Assembly (NCBI RefSeq): GCF_014858005.1
Contig: NZ_JACYOT010000001.1
Coordinates: 62,001-126,000, forward strand
Direction of reading: 5' to 3'
DNA from: Propioniciclava soli
Lineage (GTDB): Bacteria > Actinomycetota > Actinomycetes > Propionibacteriales > Propionibacteriaceae
DNA: 64,000 nucleotides
Below, piece by piece: positions 7,875 to 16,785 of this stretch. Position 1 is the first letter of the stretch. Each line of letters starts with the position of its first letter. Below the pieces are notes generated by a model. It saw only the letters and a program-made list of their open reading frames with translations. It did not search any database and was not told where the DNA came from. Both the position numbers and the translations under genes were made by a program.

Positions 7875-8090
7875 ATGAGTGAGCAGAAGTCCGAGGTCCA
7901 GAACCTGACGGCGCCCGCGGAGGGCACCGAGACCCTCGATGCCGCACCCCCCGCGGTGGACGCCGGGCAGGTCGCTGACGGCGAGCCGAAGGACTACGGC
8001 CGCGACACCACGGGCGTCGACCAGGCGGTGGGCGCCGAGACCCAGGCCGGCGAGGAGCGCAACGACTCCCGCGGCGAGGTCATTCCCTGA
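7875..8090 (+). CDS. Small acidic hypothetical protein
   Basis: A 71-residue, highly acidic protein rich in Ala, Asp, Glu and Gly, with no Cys, membrane segment or signal peptide. ATG 7875 is preceded by GAAGGAGTCGAC, a good ribosome-binding site, which supports it as a real gene rather than the longer upstream frame. The composition (MSEQKSEVQNLTAP, then a DYGRDTTGVDQ centre, ending SRGEVIP) suggests an intrinsically disordered protein. It converges with the oxidoreductase at 8120. Function unknown. Confidence 0.6.
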   Translation: MSEQKSEVQNLTAPAEGTETLDAAPPAVDAGQVADGEPKDYGRDTTGVDQAVGAETQAGEERNDSRGEVIP

Positions 8091-8119
8091 CGGTCAGCCG
8101 AACGCGCTGATACGCGCGC

Positions 8120-9349
8120 TCAGCCCAGGCGTTCCAGCGTCAGGGTGAATCCCTGGGCGCGCAGACGGCCGACCAGCGCCTCGCCCATCGCGGACGCGGG
8201 GGTCAGGACGCCGGCGCGCTCGGGGAGGTCGTCACGCGCCAGGCTGAGCGCACTCTCCCCGAGCATGATGGCGGTGCCGTCGTAGCCCGGGTCGTGGTCG
8301 GCGGCGACGACGGCGCGGTAGCGGGCGCCGGTGGTGGTCGTGGTCGTGATGTCGAGGCGGAAGCGTCCGGTGGCGCGGCTTTCGGCGTCCGGCCCCTCAC
8401 CCGGGGCGGGCAGCAGGCGGTCCAGCAGCGTGCGGGTCGGCTTCCACGCCAACCCGGCGAACAGCACCCCCATCCCCACCGACAGGCCCCCGGCGCGCAG
8501 CACGCCGCGCGGCCCCGTGCCAAGCTCGATGAGCTCCCGATAGCGCAGCCCCCGGCCGTAGGACCAGTCGGTCAGCGTGTTCGAGAGCCGCACCACGCGG
8601 GCGTTGTGCGCGGCCATGACGAACGGCCCGAGCCACCGGCCGGTCCCCGGCTCGCGCTCGGCGGGCAGCAGCGAGCCCTTCTCCTGGGCGCCCTCCGGCT
8701 CCTCGTCGCGCCGCGGGCTGAGCAGGTGGGGGTCGGCGAGCAGCCGGCGGGCGGCCGGATCCTTGCGCCACGTGATGGCCATCTGGCGCGCCGAGTCGAG
8801 TGTGCCGCCCGAGATGCCGCCCCGCAGCGAACGGACGACGAGGGTGGTGTCGGTGAGCGTGCCCTCGCCGTCGGCGTCCGCCCGGTCGGCCAACAGCAGC
8901 ACGCCGAGATCGGACGGCACGGAGTCGAACCCGCACGAGTGCACGATCTTGGCCCCGGTCTGGCGGGCGCGGGCGGTCGCCGTGTCCACCGACCAGTGCA
9001 CGAACAACGGCTCGCCGGTGAGATCGGCGTAGTGGGTGCCCTCCTCGGCGCAGGCGCGGACGACGAGTCGGCCGTCGCGCGCGTAGGGCCCGACGGTGGT
9101 GACCACGACCCGCGTGCGGGACGCCATCGCCCGCAGCCCCGCGGCGTCCGAGGCGTCCACCTCGATCAGCGGCCAGTCGGAGGCAGCCTCGCCCAGGTCG
9201 TCGCGCAGCCGGGCCAGCCGGGACGCCGACCGGCCCGCCAGCCCGATCCGGACGCCCTCGCCGGCGTGTTCGGCCAGATGGCCTGCGGTCAGGGATCCGA
9301 CGAAACCGGTGGCACCGAGCAGGACGATGTCGAGTTCACGATCAGTCAT
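8120..9349 (-). CDS. Saccharopine dehydrogenase-like / trans-acting enoyl reductase family oxidoreductase
   Basis: A 409-residue NAD(P)-binding protein starting at ATG 9349. The N-terminus has a Rossmann motif (IVLLGATGFVGSLTAGHLAEH), followed by GLAGRSASRLARLRDDLGE. It then has VVVTTVGPYARDG and YADLTGEPLFV, the signature of the family containing mycobacterial trans-acting enoyl reductase, which reduces lipid intermediates. A hydrophobic stretch near 290-310 (LRAGGLSVGMGVLFAGLAW) suggests membrane association. No polyketide synthase lies nearby, so the substrate is unknown. Its promoter region is shared divergently with the regulator at 9434. Confidence 0.85.
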   Translation of the reverse strand: MTDRELDIVLLGATGFVGSLTAGHLAEHAGEGVRIGLAGRSASRLARLRDDLGEAASDWPLIEVDASDAAGLRAMASRTRVVVTTVGPYARDGRLVVRACAEEGTHYADLTGEPLFVHWSVDTATARARQTGAKIVHSCGFDSVPSDLGVLLLADRADADGEGTLTDTTLVVRSLRGGISGGTLDSARQMAITWRKDPAARRLLADPHLLSPRRDEEPEGAQEKGSLLPAEREPGTGRWLGPFVMAAHNARVVRLSNTLTDWSYGRGLRYRELIELGTGPRGVLRAGGLSVGMGVLFAGLAWKPTRTLLDRLLPAPGEGPDAESRATGRFRLDITTTTTTGARYRAVVAADHDPGYDGTAIMLGESALSLARDDLPERAGVLTPASAMGEALVGRLRAQGFTLTLERLG

Positions 9350-9433
9350 CGCTCCACTCTGCCATGGCCGCCACGGGTGACGGCGCAGCCCGAGGTCGAC
9401 GCCGCCCGGGGATCGCTCCGCTACCGTGGACGC

Positions 9434-10111
9434 GTGGCGCCACGACCCCGGATCCGCCTCCTCGCGGCCGACGACGACCCCCAGGTGCGGGCCGCCTACC
9501 GCGACCTGTTCGCCCACCACCCCGAGGTGGAGCTGGTCGGCGAGGCGAGCGACGGGGCCGAGGCCGTCGAGGCGTACGCCCGGCTGCGGCCCGACGTGGT
9601 GCTCATGGATCTCCAGATGCCCCGGGTCTCCGGCATCGACGCCATCGGCCAGATCCACCAGCGGTGGCCGGACGCCATCGTCGTCGCGATGACGACGTTC
9701 GGCACCCAGGAGTACGTCGTGGCCGCGATCCGGGCCGGGGCGGCGGGGTATCTCATCAAGGGGGTCGGCGGCAGCGGCCTCACCACCGCGCTGCGCCAGG
9801 CCGTGGCCGGCGACATGCCGCTCAGCTCCACGGTGCGGCGCGAGCTGGCGGCCGTCCTCAAGGGGGACGCCGCGAGCCCGCCCCCGCAGCACGACCTCAC
9901 CCCCCGCGAGACCGAGCTCCTGCGCTGGCTGGGGCACGGCTTCACCAATGCGCAGATCGGGGCCCGGATGCACCTGTCGGAGGGGTCGGTGAAGCAGTAC
10001 GTGGCGCGCATCGGCGACAAGCTGGGCGTCACCTCGCGCACGCAGATCCTGGTCCGGGCGATCCAGCTGAGGGTGGTCGACCCCAGCGACCTGCCCCCCA
10101 TCCACGATTGA
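9434..10111 (+). CDS. NarL/FixJ-family response regulator (orphan)
   Basis: A 225-residue two-domain regulator. The receiver domain (1-120) has the acidic cluster DDD at 13-15, phospho-acceptor Asp59 in VVLMDLQMP, Thr in MTTFGTQEY and Lys in YLIKG. A LuxR-type HTH follows (LTPRETELLRWLGHGFTNAQ and SEGSVKQYVARIGDKLGV). It starts at GTG 9434, just after CGTGGACGC; no strong Shine-Dalgarno is evident. There is no kinase next to it. It is closely similar to the regulator at 21896, including the rare SEGSVKQY recognition helix, so the two are paralogues and may bind related sites or answer to the kinases at 17.8-21.6 kb. Confidence 0.9.
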   Translation: MAPRPRIRLLAADDDPQVRAAYRDLFAHHPEVELVGEASDGAEAVEAYARLRPDVVLMDLQMPRVSGIDAIGQIHQRWPDAIVVAMTTFGTQEYVVAAIRAGAAGYLIKGVGGSGLTTALRQAVAGDMPLSSTVRRELAAVLKGDAASPPPQHDLTPRETELLRWLGHGFTNAQIGARMHLSEGSVKQYVARIGDKLGVTSRTQILVRAIQLRVVDPSDLPPIHD

Positions 10112-10138
10112 CGGCAGGGTCGGCGAGGACGCCCCGCG

Positions 10139-11095
10139 TCAGCCGCAGCGCTCGACGGCGGCGGTGAGCTCGTCATCCTTGAGCACCGTCGAGAACCCGG
10201 CGGGCACCGCCGCGCACACCGCGGCCGCGTCGCCGGCGTACTCGATGTGGAACACCGCCTTGCCGTCCGCCAGCATCGGGGCGTACGCGTCACACTCGGC
10301 GTACGCGACGCACTCCTCGTTCACCGCGAAGTCGACGACGCCGCCGAGTTCGGGCAGCACCTCCACGGCGTTCTTCAGCCCGAGCGAAAGGCCCCGGGCA
10401 TGAGCGGCCTCGGCGAGGGCCCGCACATAGGCCACCGTGTCGCCCCGCGTCAGGTCGAACCCCGTCTCGGCGCCGTACCCGTCGACGTTGTCGGGGTCGA
10501 CCGCGTCGAATCCCTTGGCTGCGCAGGCGTCCAGGCGCGCGGTCATGATCGGGAGCAGCACGTCGAGCTGGCGGGTGTCGAGCCAGCGCTCGCCCTCCCA
10601 GTCGTCGAGGGGTTCGCCCAGCACGGGGGCGGGAAAGGCGTCGGCGTCGGAGCGCCAGTCCTCCCAGCCGCCGGCGTTCACGTAACAGATCGTCCGTGCC
10701 CCGGACGCCTCCGCCGCGGCCACCCAGTCGGCCGGGGCGTCCTCACCGTCGACGTCGTAGACGCCGACCCCCGGCTCCAGCGCGGGCATCTCGGCGTAAG
10801 CGATCTGCCAGGGGGCGCCCTGCTCGGGAGCCCAGACCTCCGGCGTCGCCCCGGCCGTCTCCGCTGCGGGCGAGGCCGACGGCCCGCCCGAGGCTGCGAC
10901 CGGTGCTGCGGTGTCGGCCGGGGTGGGCGCGGCAGGGGATGTCGGGTGGGCACGGCGGGCGTCCGGGGACGCCGGTCCGGCGCTCGCGGCCGCGCAGCCC
11001 GTCACCCCGCAGCCCGCGATCGCGAACCCCGCGATCGCGACGAGCGCGACGACGAGCCGGGTGGGGGTGGAGCCGGCGCGCCGGGGGTGGGTCAC
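10139..11095 (-). CDS. GH114 endo-alpha-1,4-polygalactosaminidase-like lipoprotein (Ega3-like)
   Basis: A 318-residue secreted glycoside hydrolase. GTG 11095 overlaps the upstream stop as GTGA and follows GGAGG. The N-terminus has a positively charged start, a hydrophobic core and a lipobox (AIAGC), so it is probably a membrane-anchored lipoprotein, then a Pro/Ala/Thr linker. The catalytic TIM-barrel carries the GH114 signatures CYVNAGGWEDWR, ERWLDTR, FDAVDPDNVDGY, LGLKN and NEECVAYAECDAY. Characterised relatives (fungal Ega3, the hydrolase domain of PelA) cleave alpha-1,4-galactosamine polymers. Last gene of the five-gene operon; it probably trims or releases the polymer made by its neighbours. 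Confidence 0.9.
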   Translation of the reverse strand: MTHPRRAGSTPTRLVVALVAIAGFAIAGCGVTGCAAASAGPASPDARRAHPTSPAAPTPADTAAPVAASGGPSASPAAETAGATPEVWAPEQGAPWQIAYAEMPALEPGVGVYDVDGEDAPADWVAAAEASGARTICYVNAGGWEDWRSDADAFPAPVLGEPLDDWEGERWLDTRQLDVLLPIMTARLDACAAKGFDAVDPDNVDGYGAETGFDLTRGDTVAYVRALAEAAHARGLSLGLKNAVEVLPELGGVVDFAVNEECVAYAECDAYAPMLADGKAVFHIEYAGDAAAVCAAVPAGFSTVLKDDELTAAVERCG

Positions 11096-11742
11096 GGCCA
11101 CGCCTCCGGCAGCCGTGCATAGGGGTTGGGGAGGGTCGCATCGGTGACCCACACGAACGCCGCCCCGCGGCGCGCCGCGACGTCGCGTGCCGCCGTGATG
11201 TCGGCGAGGGGCACGCCGTGCACGAGGTGCCACGTGGGCCCGGCGGCAGGGCGGTCCGGCCAGGCCAGACCGGCGTAGGTGCTCCACGCGCACTCCGACA
11301 CGCAGGTGACGTCGGCTGCCGCCACGACCTCCGGCGCGCACGGTGCCCCGGGATTCAGCGCCACCTTCGTCGCCCCGTCGGCGCGCAGGGCGCCGATGAG
11401 CTCCAGCGTGGTGCTGGGCGCGTCGGTGCTCACGCAGTCCAACATCACGCCGCTCACCCCGTACCGCTCGCGCCACGTGGCGGCGTCGCGACGGACGGCG
11501 TCGGCGTCCCGCTGCCCGTACCCGGTGTTCACGTACCCGAGCAGCGGCGTCCGGATGCCGGGGCGCAGGGCCTCCGTGTAGTAGGGGTCGCCCTCCGGGC
11601 CCGGCCCGCTGGCCACGTTGACCACGGCGAATGCGAGGCCGAGCGGACCCTGCCGGAGGAACTCCCAGGCCGTGGGGTGCTCGGCCGGGTGCAGGTAGAA
11701 CGGCGCCGCCAGCTGGGGCCCGTCCGGTGTCAGGGTCACCAT
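11092..11742 (-). CDS. Spherulin-4 family glycoside hydrolase (Sph3-like)
   Basis: A 216-residue TIM-barrel protein of the spherulation-specific family 4 (Sph3/GH135 type). Signatures are APFYLHP, AFAVVNVASGPGPEGDPYY, LGYVNTGYGQRD, YGVSGVMLDC and KVALNPGAP. Sph3 of Aspergillus hydrolyses galactosaminogalactan during synthesis. ATG 11742 overlaps the stop of the membrane gene by 7 bp, and the 3' end overlaps the GH114 gene, so it is translationally coupled on both sides. No signal peptide is seen, unlike secreted relatives. The acidic residue usually following the LD of the DGIFLDE-type motif is Cys here (MLDCVSTD), so activity is uncertain. Confidence 0.85.
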   Translation of the reverse strand: MVTLTPDGPQLAAPFYLHPAEHPTAWEFLRQGPLGLAFAVVNVASGPGPEGDPYYTEALRPGIRTPLLGYVNTGYGQRDADAVRRDAATWRERYGVSGVMLDCVSTDAPSTTLELIGALRADGATKVALNPGAPCAPEVVAAADVTCVSECAWSTYAGLAWPDRPAAGPTWHLVHGVPLADITAARDVAARRGAAFVWVTDATLPNPYARLPEAWP

Positions 11743-13016
11743 GCGCTCGGGGAGGCGTGGCGCGACGCGCCGACCGCGGTGGTGAGAACGAGACTGGCCG
11801 CCATCCAGGCACCGTAGCGCACGGCGTCGGTCGAGCCGTCGGCCAGCCAGACCGCGGCCGCGAGGGTGGCCATGCCGGCCAGGCACATGAGGGCGGAGGT
11901 GGGCGCGTGCCCCGAGCGCAGCAGGATGGACGCCGCCGCCGTCAGTGCCGAGACGGCGATGGCCGCGGTGGCCAGGGGCACCGTCCACGGCAGGCCGAGC
12001 ACGGCGGCCGTGGCCCAGCCCGTGAGCTCGCCGACCCCCGTGACCGCCCAGACCGCGAGCACCCCCACGGTGCCGCTGGCCCACAGGGCGATGCGCCAGG
12101 TCGTCGACACCGAGGCCACGCTGCGCGCCGAGCGGGCGCAGAACTCGTGCAGGGGGTCGGCGGCGGCCGACGCCAGCAGGCCGGCGGTGGCGATCACGAT
12201 GAACGCGGGCCCGAGCCGGCCGAACAGCAGGGCCAGGATGCCGAGCAGGGCCGCGACCTGCAGGGTCGTCCAGCCGACCGAACGGGTCAGGGCGGGCGTC
12301 CAGGCGGGAGCGGCACCCCCGGCCCGGCGGGCGAGCACGAGCAGTGCCCAGCCGGTGGCGCCGGCGATGACGGCGTAGGCCACCGCACCGTCGAACCGGG
12401 TGCCCGGCAGGGCGAGCCCGGTCAGCGACAGTGCGGCCCCCGCGGCGACGATGCCGGTGAACCGCCAGCCGGCGAGCAGGCAGGTGCCCACCGCCCCGAC
12501 GACCCCCCACGCCGCCCAGGCGACGATCGCCGGCTGGGCCCAGGCGAGAGCGACCACCGCGCAGCACACGACCACCGCGATCGCGAGCCGCAGGGCGGTG
12601 GCGGACGCCGCGGCGAGCCGCCCCTGCCCCAGCCCCCACCACAGGACCGCGCCGAGGATCTGCCCGCCCAGCCAGGACGCCGCCCCGGCGGCGAAGACGG
12701 CGGGCGGATGGTCGCCGTTGGCGAGGGTCATGACGCAGAGCACCACGCCACCCAGCAACGCCAGCGCGCGGGCGATGGCGGGCGCGAGGCCCGCCGCGGG
12801 TCGGGGCGTCACCACGGCGCCGTGCCCCTGGTCGGCCAGCAGATGCGCCGCGTGGTCGAACGCGTCGTGGTAGCCGGCGCGGATGGCGTGGGCGTCCCCG
12901 AACCCCTGGGACTCGAGCCGCGCCGTGGCGTCGAACACGTCGACCGACCCCGCCACGGTGGCCGGAATGCTCGCCCACGCCTCCCCCGGCGTGCCGGTGT
13001 AGCCGCTGGCGCTCAT
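11736..13016 (-). CDS. Polytopic membrane protein of the exopolysaccharide operon
   Basis: A 426-residue protein starting at ATG 13016 (ATGA overlap with the GT4 gene). About 75 soluble residues (MSASGYTGTPGEAWASIP) precede roughly 11-12 hydrophobic segments, starting near 84. Size and topology match the place of PelG in bacterial Pel operons, or the membrane half of fungal Gtb3, but the sequence is very Ala-rich and I see no diagnostic motif. Coupling to the glycosyltransferase suggests a synthase-export pair moving the polymer across the membrane. Alternative: a MATE/MOP-type flippase. Confidence 0.7.
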   Translation of the reverse strand: MSASGYTGTPGEAWASIPATVAGSVDVFDATARLESQGFGDAHAIRAGYHDAFDHAAHLLADQGHGAVVTPRPAAGLAPAIARALALLGGVVLCVMTLANGDHPPAVFAAGAASWLGGQILGAVLWWGLGQGRLAAASATALRLAIAVVVCCAVVALAWAQPAIVAWAAWGVVGAVGTCLLAGWRFTGIVAAGAALSLTGLALPGTRFDGAVAYAVIAGATGWALLVLARRAGGAAPAWTPALTRSVGWTTLQVAALLGILALLFGRLGPAFIVIATAGLLASAAADPLHEFCARSARSVASVSTTWRIALWASGTVGVLAVWAVTGVGELTGWATAAVLGLPWTVPLATAAIAVSALTAAASILLRSGHAPTSALMCLAGMATLAAAVWLADGSTDAVRYGAWMAASLVLTTAVGASRHASPSAW

Positions 13017-14533
13017 GCCGGCTCCAAAACGGTGGCGGCGGCCCGGACGCCCCCCGCCCGGTCGGGCACGAGGGTTGCCACGCGCGCCGAGACGGCCCGG
13101 GCCGCAGCATCGTCGTACACCGCGCGGTAGGTGTCGGCGAACACCTGCAGCGAGAAGACCTCGAGGGCCCGCTCCCGCGCTGCCAGCCCCATGGCATGGC
13201 GGGCGTCGGCGTCGGTCAAGAGGGTGACGAGGGCGTCCGCCATCGCTGCGGGCTCGCGCGGCGGCACGATGAGCCCGGCGGCGCCGTCGCGGCCCGTGCA
13301 CTCGGCGACGCCACCGACGTCGGTGCTCACGGTCGGGCGGCCCTGCATCATCGCCTCCAGCACGGTGAAGGGCAGCCCCTCCGAGATGGACGACAACGCC
13401 ACGACCTGCCCGGCCTCGATGGCCGGACGCGCCGAGGGCGCCGGCCCCTCGAAGGTCACCACCTCGCCCAGCCCCAGCAGCGCCACCTGCTCCACGAGCG
13501 TGGCGTGGTAGGCCTCGTTGCCCGCCGGTACGGGGCCGAAGAGGCGCAGCCGGGCGTCCGGCACCCGCGCCATGACGAGGGCGAACGCGTCAATCAGGGT
13601 TGCCAGGTCCTTCAGCGGGTCGATGCGGCCGACGAAGCTGACGACCGGATCGGCGGGCTCGCTCTCCAACATCGGGAACAGGGAGGGGTCGACGCCGTTG
13701 TACACCGGTTGGATGCGCTCGGGGTCGGCGCCGAGGCGGGTCTCCCAGCGGCCGTTGAAGAAGTTCACGGGCGCGATGATCTCGGCGTCGGTGTAGGCCA
13801 GCGTGCACACCGAGCGGAGGAAGGCCAACAGCACGTACCGGACGTTCCACGGCCACCCGGCCGCGTGCAGGGCCAGGTAGCGCTCGCGCAGGAACACGCC
13901 GTGCTCGGTGAGCAGCAGCGGCGTCCCGGTGCGCCAGTGGCGGGCCAGCGCCATGAGCGCGGCCGGGCCGTTCGAGGTGGCGTGGATGACGTCCACCTCG
14001 GGCCAGTCGGCGTCCATGAGGGCGAGAGCCCGGTCGGCGTGCACGGCCGCGGCGGCGGCGTCCGACGCCGTGAGCGCCGGTGTGCCGGGCACGTGGACGC
14101 GGTGGGCCTGCCAGGCCTCCAGGATCGGACGGGTGGAGCCGGTCTGGGTGAGCAGCCAGTCCAGCGCCTGGTAGCTCGGCACGGCCAGCCGGCCCAGCGC
14201 GTCGCGGAGCCGGTCGATGTTCTCCGGGTCGGCGGGGTTGCTGGGCAGGACGGCCGCCCACAGGTCCCGCAGTGCCTCGCGGGTGCGGCGGAGCTCGCGG
14301 CCGGTCGTCCGGGGTCGCCAGGGGCGGGTGCCGACGTGTGCGTCCCACATCGGCACGCACGTCGTCGAGGCCACGTTGGCCGGGGCGTCCCACACCGGGG
14401 TGCGCTCCAGCCCGACGATCGTCACCACGTCGAAGGTGTGTTCGGGCAGGTGGGTGAGCAGCTGGTCACACCAGGTGCTCACCCCTCCCTTCGCCACGGG
14501 GTAGGTGCCCTCGTTCAGCAGTGCGATGCGCAT
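13013..14533 (-). CDS. PelF-like GT4 glycosyltransferase
   Basis: A 506-residue cytosolic glycosyltransferase starting at ATG 14533, 2 bp after the deacetylase stop. The N-terminus NEGTYPVAKGGVSTWCDQLL is the PelF signature. The nucleotide-sugar domain has NGVDPSLFP, VSFVGRIDPLKDLATLIDAF and the GT4 E-x7-E motif in SEGLPFTVLEAMMQGRPTVS. PelF of Pseudomonas polymerises GalNAc/GlcNAc from UDP-sugars; fungal Gtb3 plays the analogous role in galactosaminogalactan synthesis. Expected product: a GalNAc-containing exopolysaccharide. No nucleotide-sugar epimerase is encoded nearby. Confidence 0.9.
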   Translation of the reverse strand: MRIALLNEGTYPVAKGGVSTWCDQLLTHLPEHTFDVVTIVGLERTPVWDAPANVASTTCVPMWDAHVGTRPWRPRTTGRELRRTREALRDLWAAVLPSNPADPENIDRLRDALGRLAVPSYQALDWLLTQTGSTRPILEAWQAHRVHVPGTPALTASDAAAAAVHADRALALMDADWPEVDVIHATSNGPAALMALARHWRTGTPLLLTEHGVFLRERYLALHAAGWPWNVRYVLLAFLRSVCTLAYTDAEIIAPVNFFNGRWETRLGADPERIQPVYNGVDPSLFPMLESEPADPVVSFVGRIDPLKDLATLIDAFALVMARVPDARLRLFGPVPAGNEAYHATLVEQVALLGLGEVVTFEGPAPSARPAIEAGQVVALSSISEGLPFTVLEAMMQGRPTVSTDVGGVAECTGRDGAAGLIVPPREPAAMADALVTLLTDADARHAMGLAARERALEVFSLQVFADTYRAVYDDAAARAVSARVATLVPDRAGGVRAAATVLEPA

Positions 14534-14535
14534 GG

Positions 14536-16785
14536 TCAGCGCCCCGCTGCGACCTTCGGCGCGGTTGCCGGTTCGTGTGCCGACTCCCCCGCCATCGGCT
14601 CCTCGGGGGCCAGCGGCGCCTCGGTGAGGACGGGGAGCTCGACGGTCGGCTCCTGCGCCTCGACCGCCGGGTTCGGCGTGGCGACGGGCACGTCGGGCAC
14701 GACCGGCCAGACGACCGACGTGGCGTACCCGCTCGCCGCGGGCAGCGTCAGCGTGAGCGTCTGGCCCGCGGGGACGCTGCGGGCGCCGGACGCCTGCCCG
14801 CCGTAGCTGGGCATCGTCCAGGCCGTGCGTCCCACCGCCGCCTTCGTGCCCGCGGGGGCGGTGGCGGGCACCGTCACGGCGCTACCGGCACGGTTCGTCA
14901 CCGTCACCTGCTGACCGGAGAGCGTCGCCGAGATGCTCGCCTGCTGGGTGGGCCAGGTGCTCTGGCGCAGCAGCTCCGTCCCGGCCTCGACCATCGTGGG
15001 GTTCACCACCGGTGCGTTCGTCGCGAACAGCGCCTGGTACCGGGTGAGGATCTGGTCCACCACCGGGTAGAGGATGCGCTCCCCGGCCAAGTTGGACTGG
15101 TGCGCATAGTGCGGCCGGGGGTCGTTGGCGAGCACGTGGCCGAGGTCGATGCGCGCCTCGAGCGGCGCGATGTAGCTGTCGTACCCGGTGGCGAGGTCGA
15201 GCGGGGCGATGCACGTCGTCGTCTCCGGGTGCGCCTCGCAGTAGCCCGAACCGCCGTCGGCCGCCGCCGTGTACATCCAGTTGTACTCGTCGGCCATCTG
15301 CTGCTTCGTGGCGGCGTTGTAGAACACGGCCATCGGGTAGCGCGGCACCGTGGTGGCCGGCCCGATCGTCCGCACCGTCGATTCGCGGGAGTTGTCCGTG
15401 GCGATCCAGGCGATCTTCTGCTGGGCCAGCGCCGTCGCGAGGTTGGGGTTGTCGTTCGGCATCTGCGGCAACGCGCGGATGCCCGAGTGCTCGCCGGTGA
15501 CGAGCGCCTTGGCGTCGTAGTTGGGCAGCAGGTTCCACTGCGCGTAGCTCTTGTTCTTGCCGATCTCGGAGTTCAGGGTCGCCAGCGACGTCCACGCCAC
15601 GGCGCCGGTGGCGTCCGTGCCGCACTGCCACGTGCCGAGGGCGGTGTAGTTCTGCGTGCAGCCCAACCACGGGTGCGACCAGGTGTGGTTGATCCAGCGG
15701 AGCTGGTACTTGTTGAGCAGCAGTGCCATCTCGAGCGGGTCGATCAACGTCTTGTGGTCGTTCTTGTACTCGGTGGCCCCGAACCCGTTGTAGACCATGT
15801 CGAGCTTCACGCCGGTCCGCTTCTGCCAGGCCAGTAGCGCCGTCACGTCGGCCTTCGTCATGCGGACGGTCGCGCCCGGCCCCTCGGGCGGATACACGGC
15901 CGGGTCGCAGTCGTCACCGATGGTGCAGTTGCCCTCGACGCTCCACAGGCTGTCGGGCAGCAGGACGTCGTCGATGTGAACGCTGAGGTAGTTGCGCGAC
16001 GTGCCCAGGGTGACACCGCGGGTGAGCCACGCCACGATGCCGTGCGCGAGCACCTGGAAGTGCGCCTGGTGGCGGTTGGACGCGAACGTCGTGACCAACT
16101 GCTCGCGGCCGTCGTGGGTGAAGACGCCGAGCAGCGAGCCGGCCTCGGCCGAGCCCGGGATCGGCGCGGTCACGAGCGGCGTGAATGAGGTGGTGGCCGT
16201 CGGGGCCAGCGGTGTGGCCAGATAGCCCCAGGACTCGTCCACGCGCGGGTCGAGGTCGTCGAGGGTGAACGTGCCCTTCAGGTAGCGGAAGTCGGCGGCG
16301 AGCGCGGCCGGCGTCACGGTGGCGGTCAGCCCGTCGACGGCCCCGACGTAGCCGGGGTTGGCGGCGTAGTTCAGGCCCACCTCGGGGTGCGCCCACGTGT
16401 AGGCCGCCACCTCGCGGACGCCGAACGTGCGCTCGTACTGGGCCAACACCTGCCGCTCGGCCTCGCTGAGCTGGCTGGGCGCCTCGTTCGGCGCGACGAC
16501 GCCCGAGAACTGGCCGTGCGCACCGGCGGCGTCCGTCGTCGCGAGGAAGTCGGCGGTGAGCGTCGGCCGGTCGGCCGCGTTCAGGTCGACCACCGTGGTC
16601 GGCTGCCCCTCGGACGCCAGCCGCGCCGCCAGGGCGGCGACCATGGGCTGGCCGTCGTCGAGCACGAGCACGTTGAGCCGAATGTCGGCGCGGACGGCCG
16701 TCGCGGCCGTGGCCGGCGCAGCCGCACCGGCGAGAAGAATGATGATCGAACCGACCAGTCCGCCCCAGACGCGGACGCATGACAT
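14536..16785 (-). CDS. Agd3-like (CE18-type) secreted polysaccharide deacetylase
   Basis: A 749-residue secreted protein. From ATG 16785 it has a signal peptide (hydrophobic core VGSIIILLAGAAAPATA). GTG 16794 is an alternative start closer to the GGGGGGAG ribosome-binding site. An N-terminal domain (about 40-250) precedes the catalytic region, where HIDDVLL (His270, Asp272, Asp273) and NHTWSH (His367, His371) form the Asp-His-His metal site expected of CE4/CE18 deacetylases. HYAHQSN lies further on, and a beta-rich C-terminal domain ends in a Pro/Glu tail. The layout fits Agd3, which deacetylates GalNAc in galactosaminogalactan. It is the first gene of the operon. Confidence 0.75.
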   Translation of the reverse strand: MSCVRVWGGLVGSIIILLAGAAAPATAATAVRADIRLNVLVLDDGQPMVAALAARLASEGQPTTVVDLNAADRPTLTADFLATTDAAGAHGQFSGVVAPNEAPSQLSEAERQVLAQYERTFGVREVAAYTWAHPEVGLNYAANPGYVGAVDGLTATVTPAALAADFRYLKGTFTLDDLDPRVDESWGYLATPLAPTATTSFTPLVTAPIPGSAEAGSLLGVFTHDGREQLVTTFASNRHQAHFQVLAHGIVAWLTRGVTLGTSRNYLSVHIDDVLLPDSLWSVEGNCTIGDDCDPAVYPPEGPGATVRMTKADVTALLAWQKRTGVKLDMVYNGFGATEYKNDHKTLIDPLEMALLLNKYQLRWINHTWSHPWLGCTQNYTALGTWQCGTDATGAVAWTSLATLNSEIGKNKSYAQWNLLPNYDAKALVTGEHSGIRALPQMPNDNPNLATALAQQKIAWIATDNSRESTVRTIGPATTVPRYPMAVFYNAATKQQMADEYNWMYTAAADGGSGYCEAHPETTTCIAPLDLATGYDSYIAPLEARIDLGHVLANDPRPHYAHQSNLAGERILYPVVDQILTRYQALFATNAPVVNPTMVEAGTELLRQSTWPTQQASISATLSGQQVTVTNRAGSAVTVPATAPAGTKAAVGRTAWTMPSYGGQASGARSVPAGQTLTLTLPAASGYATSVVWPVVPDVPVATPNPAVEAQEPTVELPVLTEAPLAPEEPMAGESAHEPATAPKVAAGR

